From Ypsolopha sequella (lineage: Eukaryota; Arthropoda; Insecta; Lepidoptera; Ypsolophidae): DNA of 64,000 nt. Position 1 is the stretch's first letter. Every line of letters starts with the position of its first letter. The DNA is taken from NCBI GenBank assembly GCA_934047225.1, contig OW203992.1, forward strand, positions 1,787,501 through 1,851,500, written 5' to 3'. Shown piece by piece: positions 44,101 through 55,394 of this stretch. The notes beneath the pieces were generated by a model. It worked only from the letters and a program-made list of their open reading frames with translations. It ran no database searches and had not been told where the DNA came from. The translations under genes were made by a program, and so were the position numbers.

Positions 44101-47100
44101 GGAAGCCGAAGTCGAACTCCTTGGAGCAAGGCCCGAGCTGGCTGAGGTTGAAAGCGCACACCTGGTCCCGTGGAGGTCTCACGTCTCCGCATTCCATCTG
44201 GTTGTCACCGCCGTGAGCGAGGAGGGACTTGTTCTCGTAAGCTGTATGTGGAAATGGAAAATATGGTTTACATGTTCTGTGACATCATTATATACACGAA
44301 AAGTTCATATACTCATATATGGTGTTAAATGTTAAATAAGGTAAGATAATTCTTTATTTCTTTACAAAAATGTCTTTAAAAAAGTTGTCTTAAAGATATT
44401 TTCGGAGTGTTGCTCGTTTAGCTACAAGGAAATAACTATCCTCGTGGTCAAATTGGTTTGGCAAAATAGTTTGGTCACGAGGAACAACCCCACTTTTCAA
44501 CGTGATACCTGAACAGAAACGAACCTGTGTATCAAGATTGACACTCCGGCGTCCTACCGACGGAGCTGAGCTACCACGGTCTATTGGTGGTATATTTATA
44601 ATATGTAAATGTAGCAAATGATAATTCAACAACAAGGTGCTAGTGCCATAGACTAAATATAATACTTGGTCTATGCTAGTGCACATGGTTCAACGCAAAC
44701 ATTTAACGTAACCCTACGAGTAGAGTTACAAAAATGCTGCAAGAATATTTTAAATAGGAAACACAAATATTTTGTGAATAAATTCCTCAGGCTAAGATTT
44801 TCAACTGTGACCTCTTGCTAACAAGGCAAGTGCTCTTCCAACTGAGCTACCGATGTTCTCACCTAGATCGTTGAATTTTTTGCTTGTCTTTTCTGTTCGT
44901 TTACGTGATGATTGGTATCACATACTAATCGCTCATACTAAGCTATCGTTAGCCACCGCCACTACAGTTACATGTAGTATCCAGTGAAATTGTGAATTCA
45001 AATTATAGTGAGCTTATTTCCGTTGCCCACCAAATGAAAGAAAACACACGGGTCCAAGTTAGCAAAGGGGTCCGTCGGTAGCGGATACATCAGTAAAATG
45101 CCGTCATCGTAATATTAGAAGGAATGTAAGGCCAGTGTAAGACCAATCAACTTACGTGCAAGAAACTGGTTCAGGTTATCGACATACTTCTTGACTTGCG
45201 TGGATTTGTTAGCTTGGTACCAAATGAGGGATCCTTCTTCGAAGAGGATAGGTCTGTGGCCCATACCTGGGCTGTCACCTGGAAATCGGAGCATTGATCC
45301 ATTTAATAATATACTAGTCGATTGCCCGCAGTTTCACTCGTGCGCATGTGGAGAAATCCCCAGGAAACGGCGCGTCTAACCGTTACCACAGGTGCCATTA
45401 CAACAGTGAAAATATTTTCAAAATCGTTTCGGTAGTTCCAGAGATTACCTTATCCCTATACATAGGTACAAACAAACAAACATTACCCCTACATAATATT
45501 AGTGTAGATAAGTGAATCTGGGGCTCTACCGCGTAATTCTCATTTGTATCAACTTCAAGCAAATGCATGCTAAATTCAATGCGTGCAAAATTTCAATCTC
45601 AAGTTGATGTTGATGAAAATGAGAATTACGCGGTAGACCCACTGGTTGATGACCAAGTTGATCCTCAGAAACGACAATTTGTGGCTAGACCTTAAATTGA
45701 GCGTTTAAATAGAATTTTTTAACTTACATATCACAAAACATTAAACCTATATGACATGTGTTGTTCGCATTTTTTTGTACTTATTTGCGGAGCTTTAATT
45801 AACTATAAGTACTATTATAATTAATAGAAAATCACTCGTTCTATCCCACAAATTTATTTAGTACTTCCTGACTGGTTTCGCCTTTATGGCATTATCAAAG
45901 GAATTAATATAAGATCTTAATTACACAATAAATAGTTTACATCAGCCAGTGCGATCAATGACACTGAGTACTATTAATTTGAGATACATAATATGAGCCG
46001 GGTAAACTGAACGTCAACCACGATTACTCCAAATACGCCATAATAAACCAATTGACAAACCCTTTCATTCAAGTGAGGGTAGGTAGTGTACAGCTGTGGC
46101 TTTTACCACCCTGATGACAATACTTTTACAGTAAATACTAAAGAAACAAATAAAGTACGAGTAAGTATCAGTAAGGTGACCATACCGATGATGGAGTCAG
46201 CGAGGGTGAAGTAGGGGATCCTCTCGTCGACAGTGGCGAGCAGACCGCACATGCAGATGGAGAAGAAGATGATGATGCAGATGTACATCACGAGGTAGAT
46301 GAGTCCGATCACACCTGGAACACAACCACTCTGTCAATGTAATCCTTCGGCCAATATTGGTACATATTTGGGCCAAGGGCATGCCACAATTTTTTATCAT
46401 CCAGCCACTACCGGCAATCCTTTTTAGATCACCAGTCTTACGAGCTGGCGGACGTCCCAGCGTCATCCGAAAATGACTCTGTTGATTAAGTTATGTCTCA
46501 TAAAACGGTATTTTTAAAAATTATGAAAAAAATATATATTGTTAGTTAAGCTATAAAAGTAGGAAATTATTTTCGCGTATAAGAAACAGCATGAAAATAT
46601 TGTTCAAGTTAAACCGTTTTTAGACCAAAATTAAGTGAAATTGTTTATTCCTTTGCAACCACTAACTAATGGTAGCAAAAAATATACATGTAGGGAATAT
46701 TTAGAAACAACAGTCTAATTCAGTTTGGTTATTTCACTAATAGTAGTTTATGCTACAAGGACGAAAGGGAATAAATCACGAGGACGATTTAAAACACGAG
46801 CGTAGCGAGTGTTTTAAACGTAACCGAGTAATTTATTGCTCTTACGCCCGTGTATTATACAACGTTTTTCGTGAGGAAATAAAACAAATAATATAATCTT
46901 GTGAACTTTAAATTATGATTGGGTCAAAAGGACTGTATCCAGAGCCGTTAAACAGTGGAAAAAAAGTATAAAATTTATGGTATATAGTAAAGGCTGCAGG
47001 TTAGCCAACCATTGATAATAAATTAAAAAAATAATAATAATTTTAAAGCCCTAGGGCAAAATAGTCGACTTTCTGTTCGGTTTTGATGCATAAAAAGTGG

Positions 47101-50100
47101 GCCTTTACGAGCACTGCATTGAAAAATATCACTAAGTATCATCATTATTGCTGAGGACGTAACCTTATTATGTAAAAAGTGCTAATCGACACACAACGAT
47201 TCGTTCTTATCTTGTTAGATGTAGCATTACGATGGTGAATATTCAGTTGTTTGACTTTATTGTTACCTAACTGTGAAAATGTATTATGTGAAACATTTTA
47301 AGTTGTTTCTTTTTCTCTACATAAATTGTTTATTTTGTAATAAAGTAAGCTAACAGTTACTACAACCAGATTGTATTGTACATCCTGAACAATGTTCACA
47401 AAGAGACTTACGGCCACTTTCATTATTATCAATCAAGTAGCTAAAAAGGCATTGATAAAAATATACTGCGATCAATTATACTTACACCAATTTTTTATTG
47501 TGCTTTAGGTACAAAGTTTACATTACAGGGTACAAGGTTTCCTAACGCCTAAGATAAAACAAAAATAATTATTTGTGAAATAAAAGTATAAGAATTTGTT
47601 TATTAAAGAAGATATTCCACTAAGATCCATCAATCAAATCAATCGAATAAAATTACTATCAAAATGTTGATTATTCAAATTTTGATAGAGATTATCTGTG
47701 ATAAAGGTCTCGTATCACCATTATTATCTGTGATAGAGGTCTTGTATCACCATTATTATAGCTCTGTGATAGACCGTCTTGTATCACCATTATTATCTGT
47801 GATAGAGGTCTCGGTTCACCATTATTATCTGTGATAGAGGTCACAGTTCACCATTATGGTCTGTGATAGAGGTCTCGGTTCACAATTATTATCTGTGATA
47901 GAGGTCTCGGTTCACAATTATTATCTGTGATAGAGGTCTCGGTTCACCATTATTATCTGTGATAGAGGTCTCGATTCACCATTATTATCTGTGATAGACG
48001 TCCCGGTTCACCATTATTATCTGCGATAGAGGTCTCGCTTCACCATTATTCCAGGTCATAGTTGTGACGGATCTGGTTCCTAAATGCACAACGTTTTTGG
48101 AAAGGAAATTGTATGTATTTCAAAAGAAATTGAAGCAAAATTTATATTCTGAACAGGCATGTATATGAGTGCATTGTATAATGTAATGCTGATTGTATAA
48201 TTTCAAAGACTGATATAAAACATTGTAAATAATTTTCATAATTATTGACATCATTATTTTCTCAGAGAATTTTATTTCTAATTGAATACATGTTCCAATA
48301 TTTTGTTGCACTCTAGTAAAAATAATCAGTATTGAGTACTTTCAATAAATGGAGGGCTAAGTACTTCTGTTTAAACCATTAACGTATATATAGCCATGTT
48401 CTGACGCTTAAAATGTCTGCCAAAACTAGATCGATACCCGACCATCTCACATCAACATCACCTCTTCATGACCAAGGTAATAAAAGAGTAATTCCTGCCA
48501 TAAACCCTTATTCCTTTTAGATATAAGATAGTGGATGATCACGAAAGTAATGTGTGGGCGTCATACCATCAGTTTTATGTTTTCCACAAATAGTGGGCTG
48601 GCCTCGCGACCGCCACCATCATAGCTCGATACCTACATGCAGCCTATACGTATGTCAGTAGATATATATCCAATACACGTGCTAAAAGCCAAGAAAGCTT
48701 TATAAACACAGTACGTAGACGCTATATAGACTCTGACTAAGACCGCCCGCCCTAGATAATTCTGCGCCCACGGCTCAGACACTAATTATGATCGTTCGTT
48801 ATGTAGGTACCTTTTTTCATGGGTTCAATTATAACCACTAACTGGATATTAATACGGTTTTAACAGTCTCTTAGAGGCTTTCTGAAAAAGGTTTCACTTT
48901 GAATAATTACCCTGCGAGGTAACGGAGGTGGTAACGAATTTATATAATCATAGCTTTTGCCCGCAGCTTTGCCCGCGCTGGTTTATAGTTTGCGTTTTTC
49001 CGGGATGAAAAGTAATCTACGTCACTCTCCGGCCCATAAAATGTCTGTACGCAACAAATCACGTCGATCCGTTGCTCCGTTGCTGCGTGAAAGAAGGACA
49101 AACCAACAAACACACTTTCGCATTTATAATTTACAAATTTGGACTACGATGTTTGTAGCCGATTCTGAAGGCTTTAATTTTAGTTTTAGTGCTGTCAAAA
49201 CTAAAATTATTCCAAAGTAATTTAGCTTCTGTTCGTAGCATTTAAGGACTATTTTACAATAAACAAAATTTTGTTTGGTAGCACTAAAACTAAAACTAAA
49301 GCCTTCAGAATCGGCTTTATTGTTTTATTAATTAATGCAGGAATCAACCAGCGTCAAGCGCGGACAAAACAAAACAAATAGGTACTTTTATCAGTCATTT
49401 ATTTCGCTATTTGAGGGTTGGTTTCATGGTCAAATTTGTTCTTTACTTAGAGACCGGGAATTTATTATGTATGTACATCTACAAAGGTGGAACTGGAAAT
49501 TATGAACGACGTAGATACATTGGAGATCATATCAAACTATACACATTTGTAATCTTAATGTTGTCCTGCAAATGTAAAGCTTGATGTGATCTCCACTGTA
49601 CTACATTCGTCAGTCCTTTCAGAGGATCTGAAACAGTCTCGAACAAAACTAGCACGAGCATACCCAAGAAGTGTGCAAGTGCTCGTGCAGTGCTACCATG
49701 ATAGTCTAAGAGCTAACGACCAAATCGGTCATGTGGCTTCAGCTGTATTGAAACTCCGTTAGCTACTTCCCTGAACAACCTTTTCCGATAATATTCGTGC
49801 TGGCAGGCCGCGAGCGGTGGGTGCGGGTGTAGTGTGGTGGGGAAAAAAATGTGGGTTCAGCGACTTTAATTTTTTTTCAAACAGTTACTCTGTGCACCCA
49901 AAAAAAAATTTTAATCGGTCGGTTGGTGGGAAGGGGTTGCCAGCGTTAATTAAAAGTACCAAAATAATTAAATTATTAAAAGTACCAAGCCGCCGTGAGC
50001 CGTGAGCGCGATGACGCGTTCGCCGGCTGATATCTGAGCCCACATGAAAATTATTATTATTTTGGTACTTTTAATTAACGCTGGCAACCCCTTCCCACCA

Positions 50101-53060
50101 CAGGATCGATTTAATTTTTTTTTGGGTGCACAGGGAGTACAGAGCACTGTTTGAAAAAAAAATTAAAGTCGCTGAGCCCACTTTTTTTTTTTTTTTTTCT
50201 CCACCCTACTACACCCGCACCCACCGCCCGCGGCCTGCCAGCACGAAGATTATCGGAAAAGGTTGTTCAGGGAAGTAGCTAACGGAGTTTCAATACAGCT
50301 GAAGCCACATGACCGATTTGGTCGCTAGCTCTCAGTCTATGACGTTAGTTAGAGTAAACAGTCTTAAGCAAGACTAGCACGAGCATATCCAAGAAGCGTG
50401 CTAGTACTCCTGCAGTGCTAGCATGACGTTAGTTAGAGTAAACAGTCCATGACCGCTTTGCCGGTAAAACGCGCTATTTCGGTAACGAAACCGAATCGAT
50501 TCTGTGCGAAAACGTATCAGCCCGAGATTGTTTATGGCATAGTTAGTGGTCTTTGGTCAGTGTTGGTTAAACACGAGGATTTAGGAATCTGGGGCAATTA
50601 AACTACCGGAGGACGGAGAATTTTTGGATTCGGTTAACAAAATCGAAACCCTTACAGCGAAGTCTTGTCTTTTGGTCCGTCTGTCCGCGTATAACCTGAT
50701 CACGCATTGGCTTCAAAAAAATTCATGAGAATAATGTTATTTTTAATGTTATGTCGAGGTGGAAGAGCTGATGCCGGGCTCGACTGTGGAGGTACCACCA
50801 TCTTATTTGGAGACCCCCTCGAAGTAATTCGGGGGAGAGTAAGAGGACAGCTCACAGGCAAAAAACCAGGAGGCCCACCATGCCTGGGACAGATGCATGG
50901 CGGTATATCCATCCTTAATAGCCGGGCCTTATATGGAACAGACTGGTGACGGACAGCGGCGTCACTGGTGCGAGGGTTCCGGCACCGCGCTCACCAACCC
51001 GCCTGCCCAGCGTGTGTGAGTATGGGCAATTCTCCCAGGATGACCGCTGGGAGTGTCAAAGTCCTGGAAAGGCTTATGTCCAACAGTGGACGAACTAGGC
51101 TGATGGATAGATGATTAGTAAAATGGAGAAATATATATCTTAGTATGGCTAGCCAATTTACTTGTGAGTTTGGTTTTTACCGTAACATACAGACACACAG
51201 CAAAGCACTACGGTATCATTCTGCATAAATGTTTTGTACATAAAGTGATAACGACCTGTCTTGTAATGAAGGTAGCTGAAAACCAGCGCCAACCAAAGCA
51301 TGTTTTGGATGGCATTAGCTGAGCTACATTATTGGGTCGTGTTGCTCTCTCTCTCTACTTATGTGACTCCTTTCTGTGTTTTATTATTTTTAAGTACCTT
51401 TTTTTTATATTACTTAAATTATTATACTTGAGCGGAGCCCTAAAATCAGAGGCAAACAAGGCACGTGCCTATATAGGGGCAGTGGCGTGCACAGAACTTT
51501 TTGCTGGAAAAGCAAGCAAGAATAACAATAAAAAAAATATGAAAAAATTTAAATAACACTTTGAAAAAAAAACTTTGTATTGGAAATTTTCACTCTAGGG
51601 TAGACATTGTCTACCCTGGCGTCATACAATATTTTTTTTTTCAAAGTTATATTTAAATTTTTTCATATTTTTTTCATTGATATTCTTGACCAATTGCTTC
51701 CTTTTCCAGCAAAAAGTTTTGTGCACTCCACTGCCTAGGGGCATATACATATTAAATATATGTCGTATATAAAATGTTCATATACATATTAAATATATGT
51801 CGTATATAAAATGTTCATATTAAATATATGTCGTATATAAAATGTTCATATACATATTAAATATATGTCGTATATAAAATGTTCATATTAAATATATGTC
51901 GTATATAAAATGTTCATATTAAATATATGTCGTATATAAAATGTTCATATACATATTAAATATATGTCGTATATAAAATGTTCATATTCCGTTGATCACT
52001 CAAGTCGACCGTGAAGGAAACCTTTGAGAGGGAAATGTTTATATTTTCAGACAAAATATACACTCGCATATAAAACCATGATTCGAGGTTTAAAATAACC
52101 GTTACGGGCCATGAATCATTACATTACACTTCATGATGTACAATATTAGATTCACTGCTAAAAGCTATACTGAAATAGTGCAGGAATACCTGCCTCAAAC
52201 AATCGACTAGGTAAAGATATGGAGTACTAAATTGTACTATTCTAGATTCAATTTATGATAATTTTTTCATTCTTTTTTTGATTAGGCATTTTATTTTGCT
52301 TTTAAGTCAGAAGAGCTGTAAAATAATTGAAAAATTTGAGGACAGCTCGCACTGAGTTGCACATACGGTCACAATAAACCTGAGAGTAATGTGTTGTGTA
52401 TTGATTGACAGTTATCTATTTGTATTCAGGTTGATTGGTAAAGGGAGGTATTCTAATAAATGTACAAATACTAATAATAAATACGTAGGTAAGAATCCAA
52501 TAATATGCTACTATAATAAATAATGCTACTTTATCGAAGTTTTTGTATGGGGACTCTTCCCCTTTGGGTTCCAATTTTTATTGCTTTTATTATTTGCCGT
52601 GATAGAGCTCATAGTTCCTCATATTCTGTGAAAATTCAAACTGTCTACTTAAGGTCCCCTATGACAGATGGACGACGGACGTACGGAGAGACAGCGGAGG
52701 CAGTACCTAATAGCCGGTTGGCACCCTTCGGGTACGAAACCCTAAAAAGGACTTACAAATCCAAGGCCCCTAGGCACTTAAAACGCGAGGACGTCCAAGG
52801 CGATAAAAAAGCTCGGATTTATTTTCCTGTCCCTATTAGGTCCCTAGGCCGGTGCCTTGTCGGCCTAGGCGGAAATCCGGGCCTGCAAGGAAATGTTCAG
52901 CAAAAGCACTAAAAGACTTACCCCATCGATGCGGCGTCCGTCCCAGGAAGGTCCCCTCCTCAGGATTCCAGAAGGCGTATTGCACGCGCTGCAAGAACGG
53001 GCGGTGTGGGGGACGGCGGCAGTAGTTGACCACGCCGTTGGCTTTGCTCTCCGCACCCAT
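38157..53060 (-). CDS. Na+/K+-ATPase beta subunit gene C (divergent, complete, 7 exons)
   Basis: Coding exons in order are 53060-52922, 46314-46186, 45278-45156, 44241-44063, 43512-43408, 40727-40559 and 38266-38157, all GT-AG with matching phases: 954 bases, 317 residues. The layout is a 47-residue cytoplasmic tail ending TFLGRTPHRW, one transmembrane helix (GLIYLVMYICIIIFFSICMC) and an ectodomain with GDSPGMGHRP, ECGDVRPP, CAFNLSQLGPC, TPCLIIKLNK, WVSCEGERPAD, GYLSPVVAV and IRCRGWAHN. All six disulphide cysteines are kept, and there are five N-glycosylation sequons (NKS twice, NLS, NKT, NQT). The alpha-contact FYxxFY motif is altered (IYLVMY) and the start of the ectodomain is unlike gene B, so this is a diverged paralogue, perhaps nrv3-like. 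Introns 5, 6 and others are loaded with MITEs and minisatellites. Confidence 0.9.
38776..39655. mobile_element. Non-autonomous hAT element 1 (880 bp) in the last intron of gene C
   Basis: Terminal inverted repeat TAGAGATGAAACGGATA at both ends and a perfect 8-bp target duplication GAAATAAG (38768-38775 and 39656-39663), diagnostic of hAT insertion. Both subterminal regions are packed with TATCCGG/CCGGATA words (about 38788-38888 and 39557-39645). The internal 105-codon frame (38991-39308) shows no transposase motif. The interior is related to element 2 at 40806-41467. Confidence 0.88.
40806..41467. mobile_element. Non-autonomous hAT element 2 (662 bp) in gene C intron 5
   Basis: Ends TAGGGAATGCAATCT and its reverse complement, with an imperfect 8-bp flank match (GTCCTGGG / GTTCTAGG). 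Subterminal repeats are of the type CGAGATCTTGCGAGAT, playing the role that CCGGATA words play in element 1. The interiors are alike ('ttccaaagaaacata', 'aatgaaaaaa', 'tttctttgggaaa'), so the two elements share a core but carry different ends. No coding capacity. Confidence 0.75.
41885..41940 (+). repeat. Short fragment of the 'CCGGCCAAGTGCGAGT' repeat
   Basis: 'gggcaagtgcgagtcggact' followed by 'ggttccgtaccac' matches the start of the copy at 18943-19203. Confidence 0.6.
42060..42900 (+). repeat. Dispersed repeat starting 'AACTAGCTGTTGCCCGCGAC'
   Basis: The opening 'aactagctgttgcccgcgac' is shared in diverged form with about 45310, 48948 and 20283. The closing part ('gtttcggagatatgcgcgaa', then 'acagacagacagaaaag') recurs at about 56967-57020. 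These are the two ends of a repeat very common in Lepidoptera. The interior here is probably interrupted by other repeats. Class not assigned. Confidence 0.5.
43018..43099. repeat. 82-nt near-perfect hairpin (miniature inverted repeat)
   Basis: Two 35-base arms with only three mismatches surround a 12-base loop (ggaggctcggtt). Each arm starts AAGGTGAAAT / AAGGTAAAAT and reads into AATCAACC. It lies in gene C intron 5, and one arm matches the repeat at about 5765. Its size and pairing are those of a miRNA precursor, but a tiny MITE is the simpler reading. Confidence 0.75.
43176..43245 (-). repeat. 3' tail of a CR1-like LINE, second copy
   Basis: 'caaattcaaatagtttattt' followed by 'tgcaaagtaggtacataaaa' and 'tacacgtttcacaagtc', near-identical to 5580-5641. 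5'-truncated, no coding part. Confidence 0.55.
44531..44865 (-). repeat. Two tRNA-derived SINE-like heads in gene C intron 3
   Basis: Minus strand: one head at about 44590-44531 ('gtggtagctcagctccgtcg') and one at about 44862-44790 ('tcggtagctcagttggaaga', 'gcaagaggtcacagttg'). Both have A-box and degenerate B-box sequences. Neither folds as a complete tRNA by eye. Confidence 0.45.
45525..45645. repeat. MITE 'GGGTCTACCGCGTAATTC', copy 1
   Basis: Inverted ends: 'ggggctctaccgcgtaattc' and the reverse complement of 'gagaattacgcggtagaccc'. The core is 'caacttcaagcaaatgcatg'. Larger copies lie at 61283-61462 and 61848-62008. Located in gene C intron 2. Confidence 0.75.
46742..47131 (+). repeat. 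390-bp dispersed repeat, copy 1 (gene C intron 1)
   Basis: It runs 'tagtttatgctacaaggacg', 'gcccgtgtattatacaacgt', 'agccgttaaacagtgg', 'gccctagggcaaaatagtcg', 'gcataaaaagtgggcctt'. The reverse complement of the whole series is found at 58909-59267 with moderate divergence. No coding frame. Class unknown. Confidence 0.75.
47688..48049. repeat. 32-bp minisatellite (11 copies) in gene C intron 1
   Basis: The consensus unit is 'ctgtgatagaggtctcggtt' + 'caccattattat', with 3-5 bp insertions in the third and fourth copies and scattered substitutions. Eleven GTGATA/GCGATA landmarks are spaced 32-37 bases apart. The copies nearest 47.7 kb are the most divergent. Confidence 0.9.
49636..50451. repeat. 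Palindromic element (~280-bp arms) with flanking direct repeats
   Basis: The arms 49701-49973 and 50050-50340 are reverse complements throughout, including 'aacgaccaaatcggtcatgt', 'gctggcaggccgcgagcggt' and 'aaggggttgccagcgttaat', around a spacer of about 76 bp. Outside them is a direct repeat of about 55 bp ('actagcacgagcatacccaa') at about 49639-49695 and 50375-50430. On the right the 25-mer starting 'atgacgttagttagagtaaa' occurs twice (50338 and 50424). Gene C intron 1. Confidence 0.85.
50764..51112 (+). repeat. 350-bp SINE-like repeat, copy 1
   Basis: It runs from 'agagctgatgccgggctcga' to 'gcttatgtccaacagtggac' and 'aactaggctgatgg'. A very similar copy lies in inverted orientation at 56091-56435. 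The 3' end resembles the tails of RTE-type LINEs in Lepidoptera, so a SINE that borrows an RTE tail is likely. The open frames across it and its partner are not genes. Confidence 0.7.
51480..51733. mobile_element. Palindromic hAT-type MITE (254 bp)
   Basis: Ends CAGTGGCGTGCAC and GTGCACTCCACTG, with flanking octamers TATAGGGG / CCTAGGGG (6 of 8). The whole element folds on itself: 'actttttgctggaaaagcaa' near 51498 matches the opposite arm near 51695-51715. The centre is the perfect hairpin AGGGTAGACA..TGTCTACCCT. Gene C intron 1. Confidence 0.75.
51738..51990. repeat. AT-rich minisatellite (31/37-bp units)
   Basis: Seven copies of 'taaatatatgtcgtatataa' + 'aatgttcat', with or without a 6-bp 'acatat' insert, so units alternate between 31 and 37 bp. 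It adjoins the right end of the hAT MITE. Confidence 0.88.
52540..52750 (+). repeat. 3' part of a 'CCGGCCAAGTG' family repeat
   Basis: 'tctgtgaaaattcaaactgt', 'gacagatggacgacggacgt' and 'cccttcgggtacgaaaccct' follow the same order as the second half of 18943-19203. Confidence 0.55.
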
Positions 53061-53205
53061 GCTGCTGCTGCGGTGCTCCGATCAAGACTGCGTGACCTGA
53101 AGCTCTGGGTTCGCCGATCTGGGTGCGATAACGGACAACTAGGAGCTCTGCCTAAGAGGATACGTTCTCTCAGATGGAATAAATATTTTTTGTATATAGT
53201 CATCG
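53061..53205 (-). promoter_or_regulatory. Probable 5' UTR and promoter of gene C
   Basis: The sequence before the gene C start codon has moderate GC content. It is preceded (minus strand, about 53200) by TATATACAAAAAATATT, a possible TATA region. Alternatively transcription starts further upstream, at the GC-rich block near 55.4 kb. No splice acceptor close to the ATG is obvious. Confidence 0.3.
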
Positions 53206-53623
53206 TCGTATGTTTCGGTTATGTCGTATGTCGTCAAATACTTAGTTATGTAGTAACAAGTAAATGAGAATGATCACAGTAAACTAAAAAACCTGAAATC
53301 TGGTTTTTAATAAGCTACGCCACTCGTGTATTTGAGTCATATTTACTTGTGTTATGATAACATAATGAACAAACAAGCACATTTGGAGATATTTATCACC
53401 ACTTACTTTTAGAGAAACGGTAGAATAGACACCTTATTGGAAGGCTGAGGGTGATTATCTGATTATACTTTTCATAGTTCCAATCTTCGCAGTTTTAAAC
53501 AGCGGATTATCTATTCTAGCAAATTATAAATTATATTATATAACGGAATTATTAATTGCATAAAATATTATCGGGAATTAATAAATGGGCATCCGATTTA
53601 GGCGTCACCTAAGGTTAGTAAAA

Positions 53624-53773
53624 ACGGGCATTAGTATCGCCAAACGGTTACAAAGGCCTTAGTATCGCCAAACAGGTATTTAAGGGCCTTAGTATCGCCA
53701 TACTGGTACTTAAGGGCCTTAGTATCGCCATACAGGTACTTAAGGGCCTTAGTATCGCCAAACGGGTACTTTC
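53624..53773. repeat. 30-bp minisatellite (5 copies)
   Basis: Five copies of 'ttagtatcgccatacaggta' + 'cttaagggcc', 28-31 bp each, upstream of gene C. The middle copies are most alike. Confidence 0.88.
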
Positions 53774-55394
53774 TAAATGTGATCCGTCCTGGCCCGGCCA
53801 CCCTCGCTTCTTAGACTACAATTACTAAAAAATGTATGTACCTAAAGTGTCAAATTAATTCATTACCTGTTTATGTTAGTGTAACCTATTAGTTTAGTAC
53901 TTCAACACATTGCGATATAACGAGACGGCCCCCTGTGGCCGGGCTGTGTGTGACGAATGCGTTGCAGCCCGGCCACGGCTAAATCTCTTCAAATTACTTA
54001 TTGGGTACCTTACTTATATACTTACATTAAATACATAACAATGCTGACTTATGGGATATTGTAAATTTATTTTATTATAATAATATCATCCACATACATT
54101 TTGGCACTTTCGTACAGAGATGTTCATGCAAGTGTTGATCTTTTAGTTGAATTCGTTATAATAATAAGTTTAAGAGTAGATTGCAACTTTGAAAATGACA
54201 GGAGATGATTGTCTTTGGAGTCATTCCGGCAGGGTTTAGCCTCCACATAGCCGAGACAGATAGAGAGACACCCAGACAGAATTCAAAGATTTAGTTTTTC
54301 GTTATCTATTAATACTATTAAGACAATTGTAATAATAATATATTTTACTCCTCGTTTATGGCCAAACCAAAAATATTGAAAAATGTAGGTATATGAATTA
54401 TCAACTGTAAGACAACATAGTATGCAACAATTTTCTTTTCCACTCCACCAAAACTTCTATATGAAAAAAAAATTCAATCGAATCGTGTTTTTTGGCTTGA
54501 ATTCCCTACTGCTCCTAAGCGGCTTGGTCGATTTAATTCATTTATGCTTTGAATAATAGATAAACTAGATAGCTATAAACATAACATAGTATTATTCAAT
54601 CAAACAATCCTGTCCATGTGAAAAGGATTATTTTCTCCTATTTCGTTCTATCAAGGACGCAGCGAGCTTCGTAACAACCTGTATAGTTAATTTATAGAGG
54701 TTGTTTAATTTTGTTGAATAGTTATATTTGATTTTTTTTATTTAAGTATTTATTATTGTTCCAACCATGATTCATGAATAAATTTTATCAAAGATCATTT
54801 TGGTTTGGGGTCCCATCGGCTTGTTTCGGTCCATATTTCATACCTTTAAAAAAGCTGGTATTGTTTTAGCTATTAAATTAAAAACTGCGTTTTGTATCAT
54901 GAATATTTTTATCTCACTATCTAACAGAGCTTATTGAAAGGCGGAAGAATTAATTGTTCTAACTGTGGAGCTCCTTAAAATTAGTGAAGAATCGCTGAAT
55001 TTAAACGTACAATCTGTCTTAGACAAATATTGCGACGTGATAGAGAAAATTGAATTCAAATTCGGATTAGTAATAAGAATAACTATGGTGGTGGACCTTT
55101 TTAAAAAATAGTATAAATTTTGAATTTCCTATGGCCGTAATAGCTACAATGCATAGAAGGTTGTTGCACTCAAATGCGCGTTTTATAATCTTAATAAATG
55201 TATAGATGTAAATAAAATGTATTTTATTTAATATATAATTTTTTTTTTTGTTTGTAATTTGTGGTGATGCGTCTTAAAGTAATTAAACGCTACGATAATC
55301 TTCATTAGTTATTCTTTCGTCTTGATCTTGACCAAAGACATGTCTAATCTCTAACCCAACCCGCTCTTTGCCCTCTGACCGCAAGCTTTCTGCC
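53774..55394. other. Spacer upstream of gene C
   Basis: No gene recognised. It includes a short GC-rich inverted pair ('ggccgggctgtgtg' / 'cagcccggcc', about 53935-53975). Otherwise AT-rich with stops in all frames. Confidence 0.45.

Noticed and set aside
47688..48049. CRISPR-like regular array
   Set aside because: The 32-bp units are contiguous repeats without unique spacers, in an intron of a eukaryotic gene: a minisatellite. The same applies to 29888-30303 and 62250-64000.
50700..50949. Frame in the 350-bp repeat (GGTTILFGDPLEVIRG), also seen at 56232-56462
   Set aside because: Present in two inverted copies of a dispersed repeat, with different frame contexts and no longer open frame.
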